Below are positions 26,346 through 34,715 of a stretch of DNA of 64,000 bases, piece by piece. The notes beneath the pieces are model-generated. The model was not told the DNA's origin, searched no databases, and worked only from the letters and a program-made list of their open reading frames with translations. Within the stretch, counting starts at the first letter, position 1, and each line of letters opens with the position of its first letter. The DNA is from Cohnella algarum (GTDB lineage Bacteria; Bacillota; Bacilli; Paenibacillales; Paenibacillaceae): contig NZ_JAFHKM010000002.1 of NCBI RefSeq assembly GCF_016937515.1, positions 2,909,001 to 2,973,000 of the forward strand, in the 5' to 3' direction. Made by a program: the position numbers and the translations under genes.

Positions 26346-27263
26346 TTGACGTATAAAAGAGCCCGGTTAATCTACAACCCGACATCCGGCAGGGAGGAAA
26401 TGAGGCGCCGGCTTCCTTTTATTTTGCAGCGGCTGGAGCAGGGCGGAATCGAGACGTCGTGCCACGCGACGGAGAACCGGGGGGACGCCACGGAAGCCGC
26501 TTCGGAAGCGGTGGAGCGCGGCTTCGATATCGTCATCTCGGCCGGCGGGGACGGCACGCTGAACGAAGTGGTGAACGGCTTGTGCCGCCACGACAAAAGG
26601 CCCCCGCTCGGCATTTTGCCGATGGGGACGAGCAACGATTTCGCCCGGTCGCATCAAATTCCGAAGCGCTGGGAGGACGCCGTCGACATCATCGTGCAGG
26701 GACATACGCGTCCGGTCGATATCGGCCTGGCGGACGGGAATTATTTTATCAATATCGCGGGCGGGGGCTTTTTGACGGAAATTTCGTACGAGGTGCCCAG
26801 CAAGCTGAAAACGATGATCGGCCATATGGCTTACTATATCAAGGGCTTCGAGAGCGTGACCCGGTTCCGCCCGACGCGGCTTCGGATCAAGGCCGAGGGC
26901 GTCGAGGATATGGAAGGCGATTTTATGCTTTTTTTGATCGCGAACAGCCACACGGTGGCGGGGTTCGACAAGCTGGCGCCCCAGGCGGCGACGGACGACG
27001 GGCTTTTCGACGTGATCGTGATGAAAAAATGCAACCTCGCGGAGATGATTCGCATCGCCACGCTGGCCGTGCGGGGGGAGCATATTTCGGATTCGCACAT
27101 CGTTCATTTTCAAACGAGCAACATCCAGGTGGAGTCGGAGGACCGCGTCCAGCTCAACCTCGACGGCGAACTCGGCGGCGAGCTGCCCTGCTCGTTCACG
27201 CTGCTGCCGTCCCATTTGACGCTGCTGGCGAACGAAAGAACGGAAACGGCGGAACAGGGGTAA
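26346..27263 (+). CDS. dagK: Diacylglycerol/lipid kinase, DagK/YegS family
   Basis: 305 residues, cytoplasmic, membrane-associated. Phosphorylates diacylglycerol and returns it to phospholipid synthesis. It opens with RLIYNPTSGREE, has the nucleotide-binding GGDGTLNEVVNGL near residue 67, and LGILPMGTSNDFARS near 90, all hallmarks of the family. The TTG start at 26346 follows AGAGGGGGA by five bases. In Bacilli dagK commonly precedes the 23S rRNA uracil methyltransferase gene, as it does here. Confidence 0.92.
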   Translation: MTYKRARLIYNPTSGREEMRRRLPFILQRLEQGGIETSCHATENRGDATEAASEAVERGFDIVISAGGDGTLNEVVNGLCRHDKRPPLGILPMGTSNDFARSHQIPKRWEDAVDIIVQGHTRPVDIGLADGNYFINIAGGGFLTEISYEVPSKLKTMIGHMAYYIKGFESVTRFRPTRLRIKAEGVEDMEGDFMLFLIANSHTVAGFDKLAPQAATDDGLFDVIVMKKCNLAEMIRIATLAVRGEHISDSHIVHFQTSNIQVESEDRVQLNLDGELGGELPCSFTLLPSHLTLLANERTETAEQG

Positions 27264-27467
27264 CAAGGGCAAAAAGGGCAAGGCGCCCGCGCTTCTCGGG
27301 ATTCAGGGACGCGGCGCGATGGCGGTCGTACGCCGCCTTTGGTGCGGCGGCGAGGGTTGTTGCAGCGGGGGTTGCGGGAATAATGGTTCCTGGGGGACTT
27401 TCGGGCGGGTACATAGGCAAGAGTTTTTTTGACGAAAAGGGCTAAAGGAACGGAGCGTAATCAGACC

Positions 27468-29168
27468 ATGCGCCAGTCGAACAAAAAGCGGGCGGGGCGC
27501 CCGCAGCCGCGTCCGGCCGGCCGGCCGGCGGAAGTTAAAAAGCCCGACAAGGTCGGGGGAGCCGGCATGCCGGGGGGCGCGAAGCCGTCGAACAAGGCGA
27601 GGAATGGCGGCGTGCCGGTGAGTGTCGGCCAAGCGATCGAAGCCGAGGTCGTCGGCTTGACGCACGAGGGAGAAGGGGTAGTCCGCGTGGAGGGCTACGC
27701 CCTTTTTGTTCGCGGGGCGCTGCCCGGCGACCGGGTGAAGGCCGACGTCGTCAGCGTCGGCAAATCGTTCGGCCGCGCGCGGATGACCGCGCTGGCCGCG
27801 CCGAGCGCCGATCGGGTCGGCGCTCCGTGCGCGATTTTTGAGGCATGCGGCGGCTGCCAGCTGCAGCATTGGGACTACGCGGCGCAGCTGCGCTGGAAGC
27901 GGCAGCACGTCGCGGACAATTTGGCGCGCATCGGCAAGCTGCCGGTCGCGCCGCTGGAGGCGGGCGGTGGGGAGGATGCCGCCCGCGGCGGGGTTGGCGC
28001 CGACGCAACGCGGAGCGGCGCGGGTTCGGCGGCCGCCGGCGAAGGCGGGGCCGGGGCCGGACACAGAGACGGCTCGGGTTCGCCGAATGCGCAACCGGCT
28101 GCAAATGCTGCCGCTTCGCATGCTTCCGGCCGCCCGCCGATCGTCGTGCATCCCGTGCTCGGCATGCCCGATCCTTGGCGCTACCGCAACAAGGCGCAGG
28201 TGCCGATCGGAAGCCATGAGGGCGGGCTGATCGGGGGCTTTTACGAGCAGGGGAGCCATCAGGTCGTCGACATGGACGTCTGCCTGATCCAGCAGGAGCC
28301 GAACGAAGACACCGTTCGCCGGGTGAAGGAAATCGCCCGTTCGCTCGGCTACCGCGCCTACGACCGGGAAACCGGGCGCGGACTGCTGCGCCATATCGTC
28401 GTCCGCCATGCGGAAGCGACAGGACAGCGGATGGTCGTCCTGATCACGAACGGCCGGGATCTCCCGTACAAGGCCGAGTTCGTGGGACTTGTTCGCGAGC
28501 AGGTCCCGGGCGTGACGAGCATTTGCCAGAACGTCAACACGGAGCGGAGTTCCCTTGTTTTCGGGGAAGAAACGGTCGTGCTGTGGGGAGAAGAGGTCAT
28601 TTACGACCGGATCGGCGACATCGAGTTCGCGATTTCCGCGCGTTCTTTTTTCCAAGTCAATCCGCTGCAAACGGAAAAGCTGTACCGAACCGCCGTCGAA
28701 TACGCCGCGCTGACCGGCGAGGAAACCGTCGTCGACGCCTACTGCGGCATCGGGACGATTACGCTTTTTCTCGCTCGGCATGCCCGCCGCGTCTATGGGG
28801 TCGAGATCGTCCCGGAAGCGATCGAGGACGCCCGGCGCAACGCTTCGCTTAACGACATCGCGAATGTCGACTTCGCCGTCGGCGCCGCCGAAGCCGTGCT
28901 CCCGCGCTGGCAGGCCGAAGGAATCGCCCCGGACGTCATCGTCGTCGACCCTCCGCGCAAAGGCTGCGACCCTGCGCTTCTCGACACGATTTTGCAGCTT
29001 CGCCCGGAGCGAGTCGTGTACGTATCGTGCAACCCGAGCACCCTCGCGCGCGACTTGAGGGTGTTGGAGGACGGGGGCTACCGGACGGTCGAGGTGCAGC
29101 CTGTGGATATGTTTCCGCATACGGTGCATGTGGAGTGCGTAATAGGAATGCAACGAATCGATACGTAG
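27468..29168 (+). CDS. rlmCD: 23S rRNA (uracil-5-)-methyltransferase, RlmD/RlmCD (RumA/TrmA family)
   Basis: Methylates uracil C5 in 23S rRNA. About 566 residues: basic N-terminal extension (1-45), TRAM domain (about 48-105), an iron-sulfur motif CX5CGGC near 120-129 with the fourth Cys near 272 (VDMDVC), SAM-binding VVDAYCGIGTITLFL near 424, and the catalytic Cys in VSCNPSTLARDL near 520. An Ala/Gly/Ser-rich insert at about 164-220 interrupts the region after the cluster, making the protein longer than the usual 450-480. ATG at 27468 with GGAG upstream is chosen; a TTG at 27429 is possible. Genes of this family are known ICE insertion sites. Confidence 0.92.
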   Translation: MRQSNKKRAGRPQPRPAGRPAEVKKPDKVGGAGMPGGAKPSNKARNGGVPVSVGQAIEAEVVGLTHEGEGVVRVEGYALFVRGALPGDRVKADVVSVGKSFGRARMTALAAPSADRVGAPCAIFEACGGCQLQHWDYAAQLRWKRQHVADNLARIGKLPVAPLEAGGGEDAARGGVGADATRSGAGSAAAGEGGAGAGHRDGSGSPNAQPAANAAASHASGRPPIVVHPVLGMPDPWRYRNKAQVPIGSHEGGLIGGFYEQGSHQVVDMDVCLIQQEPNEDTVRRVKEIARSLGYRAYDRETGRGLLRHIVVRHAEATGQRMVVLITNGRDLPYKAEFVGLVREQVPGVTSICQNVNTERSSLVFGEETVVLWGEEVIYDRIGDIEFAISARSFFQVNPLQTEKLYRTAVEYAALTGEETVVDAYCGIGTITLFLARHARRVYGVEIVPEAIEDARRNASLNDIANVDFAVGAAEAVLPRWQAEGIAPDVIVVDPPRKGCDPALLDTILQLRPERVVYVSCNPSTLARDLRVLEDGGYRTVEVQPVDMFPHTVHVECVIGMQRIDT

Positions 29169-29446
29169 AAATCCTTTGTTTTCAACACTTTGCGCGTTTT
29201 ATGACTTTCACGGCAGACGGCAGCGACTTCAAAAATAAGGTGCTCAAAGACAAAATTGAGGTTTCCGTCGTTTTGGACATGGATTTAGACGTCGTATGCG
29301 TAGATATGTTGAATTCATAGGAACAGACGCTTGATTAGCGTCGCCATTTGGGTTCTAGCCCATTATTGTACATTTGTATTCCTTAACAATAGGCAACCGC
29401 ATAGGATAAAAGGTAAATCATGAATCCTGAGAAGAGAGGAATGAAT
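29169..29446. other. AT-rich gap after rlmCD, possible left border of the mobile element
   Basis: About 280 bases. Base composition drops sharply right after the methyltransferase stop. I see no transposon ends or clear att repeat from inside this window. A CATAGGATA at 29400-29408 resembles the -10 of mother-cell sporulation promoters (CATANNNTA) and lies before the cupin gene, but no matching -35 was found. Confidence 0.4.
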
Positions 29447-29998
29447 ATGTACCTGAATACAGGCTCTCACAGTCCGTGGCATAATCCTATGCATAACAAG
29501 TGGAATAACAATTATTGGGGCTATAATTGGAACCCGCATTACTACAACTGGCTCATTAGCAACCGTTATCCATATTACAGATACCCTAAATTAATGGATT
29601 ACGGATCAAAACCATTTGTAGTGAATATTGACCAAGCCGCTAAACAAAACAATACGTTCCGCACCGCTTTATGGACAGGGAAACATTTTCAAGTGACTTT
29701 GATGAGCATTAACGTTGGCGATGACATCGGTTTAGAAGTCCATCCAACTACCGATCAATTCATACGTATTGAAGAAGGCCAAGGACTTGTTCAAATGGGT
29801 GATAGCAAAGATAAATTAGATTTTCAAGAAATGGCCTATGATGACTATGCCATCATGATACCTGCTGGAAAATGGCACAATGTAACCAATACAGGAAATA
29901 CACCGCTTAAAATTTACGTCATTTATGCGCCGCCCGAGCATCCATTTGGTACAGTTCATGAAACAAAAGCAATTGCAATGTCTGCTGAAGAACACTAA
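29447..29998 (+). CDS. Cupin-domain protein with Tyr/Asn/Trp-rich N-terminus
   Basis: 183 residues from the chosen start. Residues 1-50 are rich in Asn, Tyr, Trp and His (NNNYWGYNWNPHYYNW), as in some spore coat proteins. The cupin barrel follows: LEVHPTTDQFIRIEEGQG near 98-115 and the second motif MIPAGKWHNVTNTGNTPLKIYVIYAPPEH near 140-170, giving the metal-binding His/Glu set. Enzymatic activity cannot be inferred. AGAGAGGA precedes this ATG by six bases; an in-frame ATG at 29420 is possible. Base composition is much lower in GC than the genes to the left. Closed by a terminator. Confidence 0.78.
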   Translation: MYLNTGSHSPWHNPMHNKWNNNYWGYNWNPHYYNWLISNRYPYYRYPKLMDYGSKPFVVNIDQAAKQNNTFRTALWTGKHFQVTLMSINVGDDIGLEVHPTTDQFIRIEEGQGLVQMGDSKDKLDFQEMAYDDYAIMIPAGKWHNVTNTGNTPLKIYVIYAPPEHPFGTVHETKAIAMSAEEH

Positions 29999-30084
29999 CA
30001 CTGCGGCTCCTAACAATTTACCGAATGGCTTCGCATTTCCAAACACTAAGGCAAGCTACTTATACGATATGGATTTGAATATTC

Positions 30085-30119
30085 AAGAGGACGCCCTTTA
30101 TGCGGCGTTCTCTTTTATT
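30085..30119 (+). terminator. Terminator of the cupin gene
   Basis: AGAGGACGCC pairs with GGCGTTCTCT around CTTTATGC, followed by TTTTATT. It lies about 90 bases after the stop codon. Confidence 0.85.
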
Positions 30120-30130
30120 ATAGATACTTT

Positions 30131-30175
30131 AAAAAAGCCGGTTGCCCTGAAATATCAGAGCAAACCGGCTTTTTG
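30131..30175. terminator. Second, bidirectional terminator directly before parA
   Basis: AAAAAAGCCGGTT (30131-30143) pairs with AACCGGCTTTTT (30163-30174), with an inner GCCCTGA/TCAGAGC stem. T runs occur on both strands. The parA ribosome site begins about eight bases later, so no promoter fits between. Confidence 0.85.
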
Positions 30176-30195
30176 CGTGAAAGGAGAAGTGTAGA

Positions 30196-31023
30196 ATGAC
30201 CAAGGTGATCGCCCTCGCCAATCAGAAAGGCGGCGTGGGCAAGACCACAACGGCGGTCAACCTGGGGATCGGTCTGGCAGCCGATGGGAAAAAGGTTTTG
30301 CTGGTCGATGCCGACGCGCAAGGCAACCTGACGGATTCGTTAGGGTTCCACGAACCGGATAATCTGCCGGTATCTTTGGCCACATTGCTGGCGAAAACGA
30401 TGCTGGAAGAATCCTATGAAGCGCGGGAAGGTATTTTGCATCACCATGAAGGCGTTGACCTGATGCCAGGCAATATTGAATTGTCCGCTGTTGAGGTATC
30501 GCTCGTCAACACGATGAGCAGAGAAACGATTTTGCGTTCGTACATCGACTCTGTTAAAGCCGACTACGATTACGTGCTGATCGACTGCATGCCGAGTTTG
30601 GGCATGTTGACCATTAATGCGCTTGCCGCTGCGGACAGCGTCATCATTCCCGTACAGGCGCATTATTTACCGGCCAAAGGAATGACCCAACTGTTGCAGA
30701 CGATTGCCCGTGTGCGCAGGCAGATCAATCCGAAGTTGCTTTTGGACGGCGTGCTGCTCACGATGGTAGACAGTCGGACTAAATTTGCCAAAGACATTTC
30801 CTTTATTCTTCGGCGCGACTACGGCGACAAGCTTCGCGTGTTCAACACCGAAATTCCCTTATCCGTTCGCGCGGCGGAAACAAGCGCCAAGGGGAAAAGC
30901 ATTTACGTCCATGATCCGGATGGGAAAGCTGCGGAGGCTTATGCCGCCTTTACGAAGGAGGTGCAGAGTATTGGCAGCGAAAGACGACATGCGCGCCAGC
31001 ATCAAACTGACCACAGTCGCTGA
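30196..31023 (+). CDS. parA: ParA/Soj family partition ATPase
   Basis: 275 residues. Deviant Walker A QKGGVGKTTT at 10-19, Walker A' LLVDADAQGNLTDSLG near 36 and Walker B DYVLIDCMPSLGML near 115-128. It forms ATP-dependent filaments or gradients on DNA with ParB to keep the excised circular element in the population. ATG preceded by GAAAGGAGAAG. The C-terminal 17 residues (ERRHARQHQTDHSR) overlap the ParB gene by 53 bases and look like read-over rather than domain. First clear gene of the ICE. Confidence 0.93.
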   Translation: MTKVIALANQKGGVGKTTTAVNLGIGLAADGKKVLLVDADAQGNLTDSLGFHEPDNLPVSLATLLAKTMLEESYEAREGILHHHEGVDLMPGNIELSAVEVSLVNTMSRETILRSYIDSVKADYDYVLIDCMPSLGMLTINALAAADSVIIPVQAHYLPAKGMTQLLQTIARVRRQINPKLLLDGVLLTMVDSRTKFAKDISFILRRDYGDKLRVFNTEIPLSVRAAETSAKGKSIYVHDPDGKAAEAYAAFTKEVQSIGSERRHARQHQTDHSR

Positions 31024-31918
31024 TTTATTCTCGACGGAGGAGAGCCGCGCCGATCAGCAGCGGGAAAAGGTGACGGAAATACCATTATCGGAAATCAGCG
31101 ATTTTCCCAGCCATCCGTTCAAGGTGAAGGCGGACGAAGTGATGCTGGAAATGGCGGACAGCGTGAAGCAATACGGAGTACTTGTTCCCGGACTAGTACG
31201 TCCGAAGGCAGGTGGCGGCTACGAGATGGTAGCCGGGCATCGTCGTAAAAAAGCGAGCGAATTGGCAGGCAGAGTAACGATGCCCTGCATCGTCCGCGAA
31301 CTGGACGACGATCAGGCGACGATCATTATGGTGGACAGCAACCTGCAACGGGAAAATATTGCGCCAAGCGAGAAAGCATTCGCCTATAAGATGAAGTTGG
31401 AGGCGATGAAAAGACAGGCGGGCAGACCGAGTAAAGAAAATTCTACCCAAGTTGGGCAGGATTTACGAGGCAAATATTCAGTTGAAATTTTGGCAGATCA
31501 GGCAGGCGAAAGCCGCAATCAAATCCAGCGTTATATCCGCCTTACCGAACTGACCCCCACCATTCTCGAAATGGTAGACGATAAACGGATCGCCTTCAAT
31601 CCGGCCGTAGAACTTTCATACTTGGCCGAAGAAGAACAGAATGCCCTGTACGAAACGATGCAGTCCGAAGACTGCACGCCTTCGCTGGCGCAGGCGCAGC
31701 GCATGAAAAAACTGAGCCAGGACGGGCGGCTTAACGTGGATGTCATCTTCTCGATTCTCACAGAGGAGAAGCCGAACCAGAAAGAAAAGATGACCATTCG
31801 GCGCGAGCGGGTCGACCGTTTCTTCCCGAGGGACTTTACCGAAAAGCAAAAGGAAGATCTGATCGTACAATTGTTGGAAAGCTGGTATAAAAAACGGCAA
31901 CGGGAACAGGAACGTTAA
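30971..31918 (+). CDS. parB: ParB/Spo0J-like partition protein
   Basis: 315 residues. N-terminal ParB nuclease-like domain: IPLSEISDFPSHPFKV, then GVLVPGLVRP, the CTP-binding AGHRRKKASELAG near 96-108 and ENIAPSEKAFAYKMKLEAM. The helix-turn-helix region follows (ILADQAGESRNQIQRYIRLTEL, about 185). The TTG start at 30971 lies eight bases after AAGGAGGTG. It overlaps parA. A centromere site was not recognised. An acidic/basic C-terminal region replaces the usual dimerisation end. Confidence 0.92.
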   Translation: MAAKDDMRASIKLTTVADLFSTEESRADQQREKVTEIPLSEISDFPSHPFKVKADEVMLEMADSVKQYGVLVPGLVRPKAGGGYEMVAGHRRKKASELAGRVTMPCIVRELDDDQATIIMVDSNLQRENIAPSEKAFAYKMKLEAMKRQAGRPSKENSTQVGQDLRGKYSVEILADQAGESRNQIQRYIRLTELTPTILEMVDDKRIAFNPAVELSYLAEEEQNALYETMQSEDCTPSLAQAQRMKKLSQDGRLNVDVIFSILTEEKPNQKEKMTIRRERVDRFFPRDFTEKQKEDLIVQLLESWYKKRQREQER

Positions 31919-31938
31919 CCTGTATCCTGTTCGGCAGG

Positions 31939-31967
31939 CACTCTCCCTTAGGACGGAGAGCTTTTTT
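31939..31967 (+). terminator. Terminator between parB and the following small gene
   Basis: CTCTCC (31941-31946) pairs with GGAGAG (31955-31960) and is followed by CTTTTTT. The ribosome site of the next gene begins about 14 bases later, so downstream expression needs read-through or a promoter I do not see. Confidence 0.7.
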
Positions 31968-31992
31968 ATGCCCATTTTTGGGGAGGCGATTC

Positions 31993-32205
31993 ATGATGTA
32001 TTTCACGAAAGGGAGGCGTCGTCAATATGAGCGCCTGATGCAAGAAAAGCCGGGTTTCAACCGCGTTGAAGTTTTGGAGGATGAGACCGAGCAGCCGCGC
32101 ACGCGAAACAAGAAATCTCGTGAAGCCGGCCAATCAAAACGAAACCGGAGAACGCAGGAAGATTGCAACTTTCCAGGAAGTGAGGACGGACGATGGAAGA
32201 AATGA
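31993..32205 (+). CDS. Small basic protein of unknown function, ICE-associated
   Basis: 70 residues, strongly charged: MMYFTKGRRRQYERLMQEKPG at the start, then an Arg/Lys/Glu-rich tail. No membrane segment. ATGATG start with GGGAGGCG six bases upstream. Its end overlaps the next gene by 13 bases, so the two are co-translated. I do not recognise a named family; location between partition and pilus genes suggests a role in element maintenance or regulation, which is not shown. Confidence 0.6.
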   Translation: MMYFTKGRRRQYERLMQEKPGFNRVEVLEDETEQPRTRNKKSREAGQSKRNRRTQEDCNFPGSEDGRWKK

Positions 32206-32801
32206 AGCGAATGGTGGACAACTACGAAGTCGATCAGGCCATCTCCATCGGGAAAGTGGAAGTGCTGCTTGGCATAGACGAAACCAATGCCGAACGTCCG
32301 TACATGGTTTGTACCTGCACCCGAAACCATTCGTTGGGTGTCGAGCAATTTTACGCGATTGCGGCCGGCGCGGATTATCTTGAAGCCATGCATGACTTTA
32401 TTTCCCGCGTGCAATGGGAACTGGAGGATCTCAAAGAAGAAAGGGCCAGCGTCAAGGTCCCCCTATCTCCCCTTACGCAAGCACAATGCCATTCGATTCG
32501 CGAAGACATGCGCATTGACAACCAGGTTGTCGTCATCCGGCCGGAACGGTTGCGACCCGAATATCGCACCGCTGTTAACCAGCTTGTGCTGGCGCTAAGC
32601 GGTTTTGGCACCTCTGCCTATTCCCGAGGTCGCGCCGTCTACGTGATCAATCTGTATACCGGAGAGGAGGCTCGCTGGAATCGGGAGGATTTTATGGGTC
32701 TGATAAAACCGGAGCACATGCCCGCATGGGCGCAAGAGAAACTGGAGCAGCATCAGGCTGTAACCAGGCAAAAGTCTAAGCGCCGCGACGAGGCCCGGTA
32801 A
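32193..32801 (+). CDS. Hypothetical ICE protein, 202 residues
   Basis: Soluble mixed alpha/beta protein without signal peptide or membrane segment. Two halves are visible: residues 10-90 (ISIGKVEVLLGIDETNAERPYMVCTC, then a helix with EAMHDFISRVQWELEDL) and 95-170 (QVVVIRPERLRPEYRTAVNQLVLAL, RAVYVINLYTGEEARWNREDF). The tail is Gln/Lys/Arg-rich. No family recognised. GAGGACGG precedes the ATG. It is followed 40 bases later by the SAF-domain gene and is probably the head of the pilus operon together with the preceding small gene. Confidence 0.7.
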   Translation: MEEMKRMVDNYEVDQAISIGKVEVLLGIDETNAERPYMVCTCTRNHSLGVEQFYAIAAGADYLEAMHDFISRVQWELEDLKEERASVKVPLSPLTQAQCHSIREDMRIDNQVVVIRPERLRPEYRTAVNQLVLALSGFGTSAYSRGRAVYVINLYTGEEARWNREDFMGLIKPEHMPAWAQEKLEQHQAVTRQKSKRRDEAR

Positions 32802-32841
32802 GAGATGCAATTCCATATATAGGAGAAAGGAGACGTGAGCG

Positions 32842-33963
32842 ATGTCGTGGATGTATCGGCACCGCAAGACGCTTATTATCGCCGCAGTCGCCATAAGCGT
32901 TTGTTTGCTTGCGGCCGCGGCCGTTTATTCTCTGATCAAGCAATCAGAGCAAGAGCAGAAACAGCAACAGATGAAGGAACAATATGAAAGGCAAATCAGG
33001 GAACTGAAAACGATAGAGGAACAATCTCGCAGAAGTGTTTGGACTGTGGCGCGCACCATTCCTGCCGGTGACAAGGTGAAGGCGGAAGACCTCAAGTCTG
33101 TCCCGATGCCTGCGAATTTGGTGCCGCAAGGGATGATTACCGATCAGAACGCGGTCATCGGCAAAAGCGCCAAAATCGAATTACAGCCAGGCACGCCGTT
33201 GATGCCTTCCATGCTGTACGAGGGCGCGCCAATCCCGAAGGATTTGCGGGTGCAGGAGTTTCAAGTCATTCAGCTTCCCTCCAATCTGCAAAAGGGACAG
33301 TACATCGACGTGCGAATCAACTTCCCGACTGGCGAGGATTTTGTCTTGCTGGCGAAGAAGAAGGCGCGGGAGTTGTCCGGCAATGTCATCTGGCTGGAAA
33401 TGAACGAGCTGGATCTATTACGGACTTCAAGCGCGATCATCGATGCCTACTTGCAAGGCGCGCGGCTGTATGCCCTGCCCTACATCGAGCCGGGCTTGCA
33501 GGAATCGGCAGTAGTCAATTATCCCGCCAATCCGAAGGTGCTCGACTTGATGGATCATGATCCGAACCTGCTCGAAAAAGCGACAACCGAGCTTGCCCGC
33601 CAACTGCGAACGACACTGGATGACAATCTGAAGGCGATGAGCGAGTCGGACAAACTGCGCGTAACGAGCGGAAGCGTAACGGTGCAGCAGCAATTGCAAA
33701 ACGAACGGATTGTCACGCAGCAAGGCAATGCCATGCATGAGGCGACCCCATCGCCGCCACCGGCAGGCGCAACGGCTACGGTCGATCACGAACCGCCAGC
33801 TGCGCAGCCGCTGCCCACCTCTTCCGTTCCGACAACGATGAGTGAGAATCGACCGGAAACGCCAGAGGAGCCTACATCAACTGTTTCAACAGATCCGGCG
33901 CCAGCTTCGTCGTCTGGAGAGCCTGCAAAAGTGGATAAATTGGAGCAAATTTTTAATCAGTGA
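32842..33963 (+). CDS. SAF-domain membrane protein, CpaB/RcpC-like pilus assembly
   Basis: 373 residues. N-terminal transmembrane helix at about 11-31, a coiled-coil region rich in Gln/Glu/Lys (33-65), then the SAF domain (VWTVARTIPAGDKVKAEDLKSVPMP, about 68-130), followed by a CpaB-like region (IQLPSNLQKGQYIDVRINFPTGEDFVLL). A Pro/Ser/Thr-rich tail runs from about 300. CpaB/RcpC proteins belong to Tad/Flp pilus systems. Here there is no outer membrane, so it presumably acts at the membrane/cell-wall side. First gene of the Tad-like module; GAAAGGAGACG upstream of the ATG. Confidence 0.82.
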   Translation: MSWMYRHRKTLIIAAVAISVCLLAAAAVYSLIKQSEQEQKQQQMKEQYERQIRELKTIEEQSRRSVWTVARTIPAGDKVKAEDLKSVPMPANLVPQGMITDQNAVIGKSAKIELQPGTPLMPSMLYEGAPIPKDLRVQEFQVIQLPSNLQKGQYIDVRINFPTGEDFVLLAKKKARELSGNVIWLEMNELDLLRTSSAIIDAYLQGARLYALPYIEPGLQESAVVNYPANPKVLDLMDHDPNLLEKATTELARQLRTTLDDNLKAMSESDKLRVTSGSVTVQQQLQNERIVTQQGNAMHEATPSPPPAGATATVDHEPPAAQPLPTSSVPTTMSENRPETPEEPTSTVSTDPAPASSSGEPAKVDKLEQIFNQ

Positions 33964-33974
33964 AGGAGGCCGTC

Positions 33975-34682
33975 ATGAAAAAGGTCGTATTTTTCGGCGC
34001 GCCGGACAAAAGCCACCTGCTCCTTGTGCTTGGCAAGCTGCTCACGGCGATGGAGAGAAAGGTGCTGATCGTGGATTCCACCCTTGCCCAGTCCATGCAA
34101 GGCTATTTGCCGCGAGTGGATTTTGGCTGTTCGTTGCGGGAGTTTGAAGGCATCGATGTGGCGACCGGGCACATCACGCCAGCTCAATTGGAACGTTCTA
34201 TGTTTCAAGCCGGTGGCGAAACGGCATACGATGTCATGCTGCTCGACACCGATCACACCGAATTTGTGAAAGGACGAGAGTTGCCGGGCTACGACAAGCG
34301 GGTGTGGTGCAGCAATTGGAGCCGGCTCGGCATGCATAAAAACGCGGAGCTGATACAGCGGCTGTGCCTTCACGAAGCGGAAGGCCTGCCGCTTTCGTTT
34401 TACAAACTGATAGCCCCTACCCTGCCAACCGCTATACCCGAGTCGTATATCGATTCGCTGCTGCCGCAGCAGGCTGTTCGCTGGGAGGACACCGTGTTCC
34501 GCTTTCCGCTGGACGAACGGGATATGTCGGTCGAACTGGACAACCAGCATCATGGCCGTATCGACATCAGGCGGCTGACTGGAACTTATCGCCGGACCGT
34601 GCTGGACATGCTGCAACAGTTGTTTGATTGCGATGCCAAAACAGCCCGGCGTGCATGGGCGCGTGCGCGAAAGCGTGCGTGA
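33975..34682 (+). CDS. Degenerate MinD/TadZ-like P-loop protein
   Basis: 235 residues, cytoplasmic. It has the order of a SIMIBI-class ATPase: VVFFGAPDKSHLLLVLGKLL in place of Walker A (no GKT), VLIVDST near 36-42 and YDVMLLDTD near 85-93. The normal catalytic lysines are lacking, so it probably does not hydrolyse ATP but may scaffold. The start ATG at 33975 follows AAGGAGG by five bases and lies 12 bases after the SAF gene stop. It is the first of two TadZ-like proteins in tandem. Confidence 0.65.
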   Translation: MKKVVFFGAPDKSHLLLVLGKLLTAMERKVLIVDSTLAQSMQGYLPRVDFGCSLREFEGIDVATGHITPAQLERSMFQAGGETAYDVMLLDTDHTEFVKGRELPGYDKRVWCSNWSRLGMHKNAELIQRLCLHEAEGLPLSFYKLIAPTLPTAIPESYIDSLLPQQAVRWEDTVFRFPLDERDMSVELDNQHHGRIDIRRLTGTYRRTVLDMLQQLFDCDAKTARRAWARARKRA

Positions 34683-34715
34683 ATCCGGTAAAGTCGCATG
34701 AAAGGAGATGAAGGA

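Noticed and set aside
29027..29320. Frame crossing the end of rlmCD with an acidic tail (VLDMDLDVVCVDMLNS)
   Set aside because: Mostly a shadow of rlmCD; the tail lies in the AT-rich gap without a start signal. Could be a remnant, but there is no support.
30785..30970. Longer start for parB at 30785
   Set aside because: That part is the parA gene read in another frame; the TTG at 30971 has a strong ribosome site.
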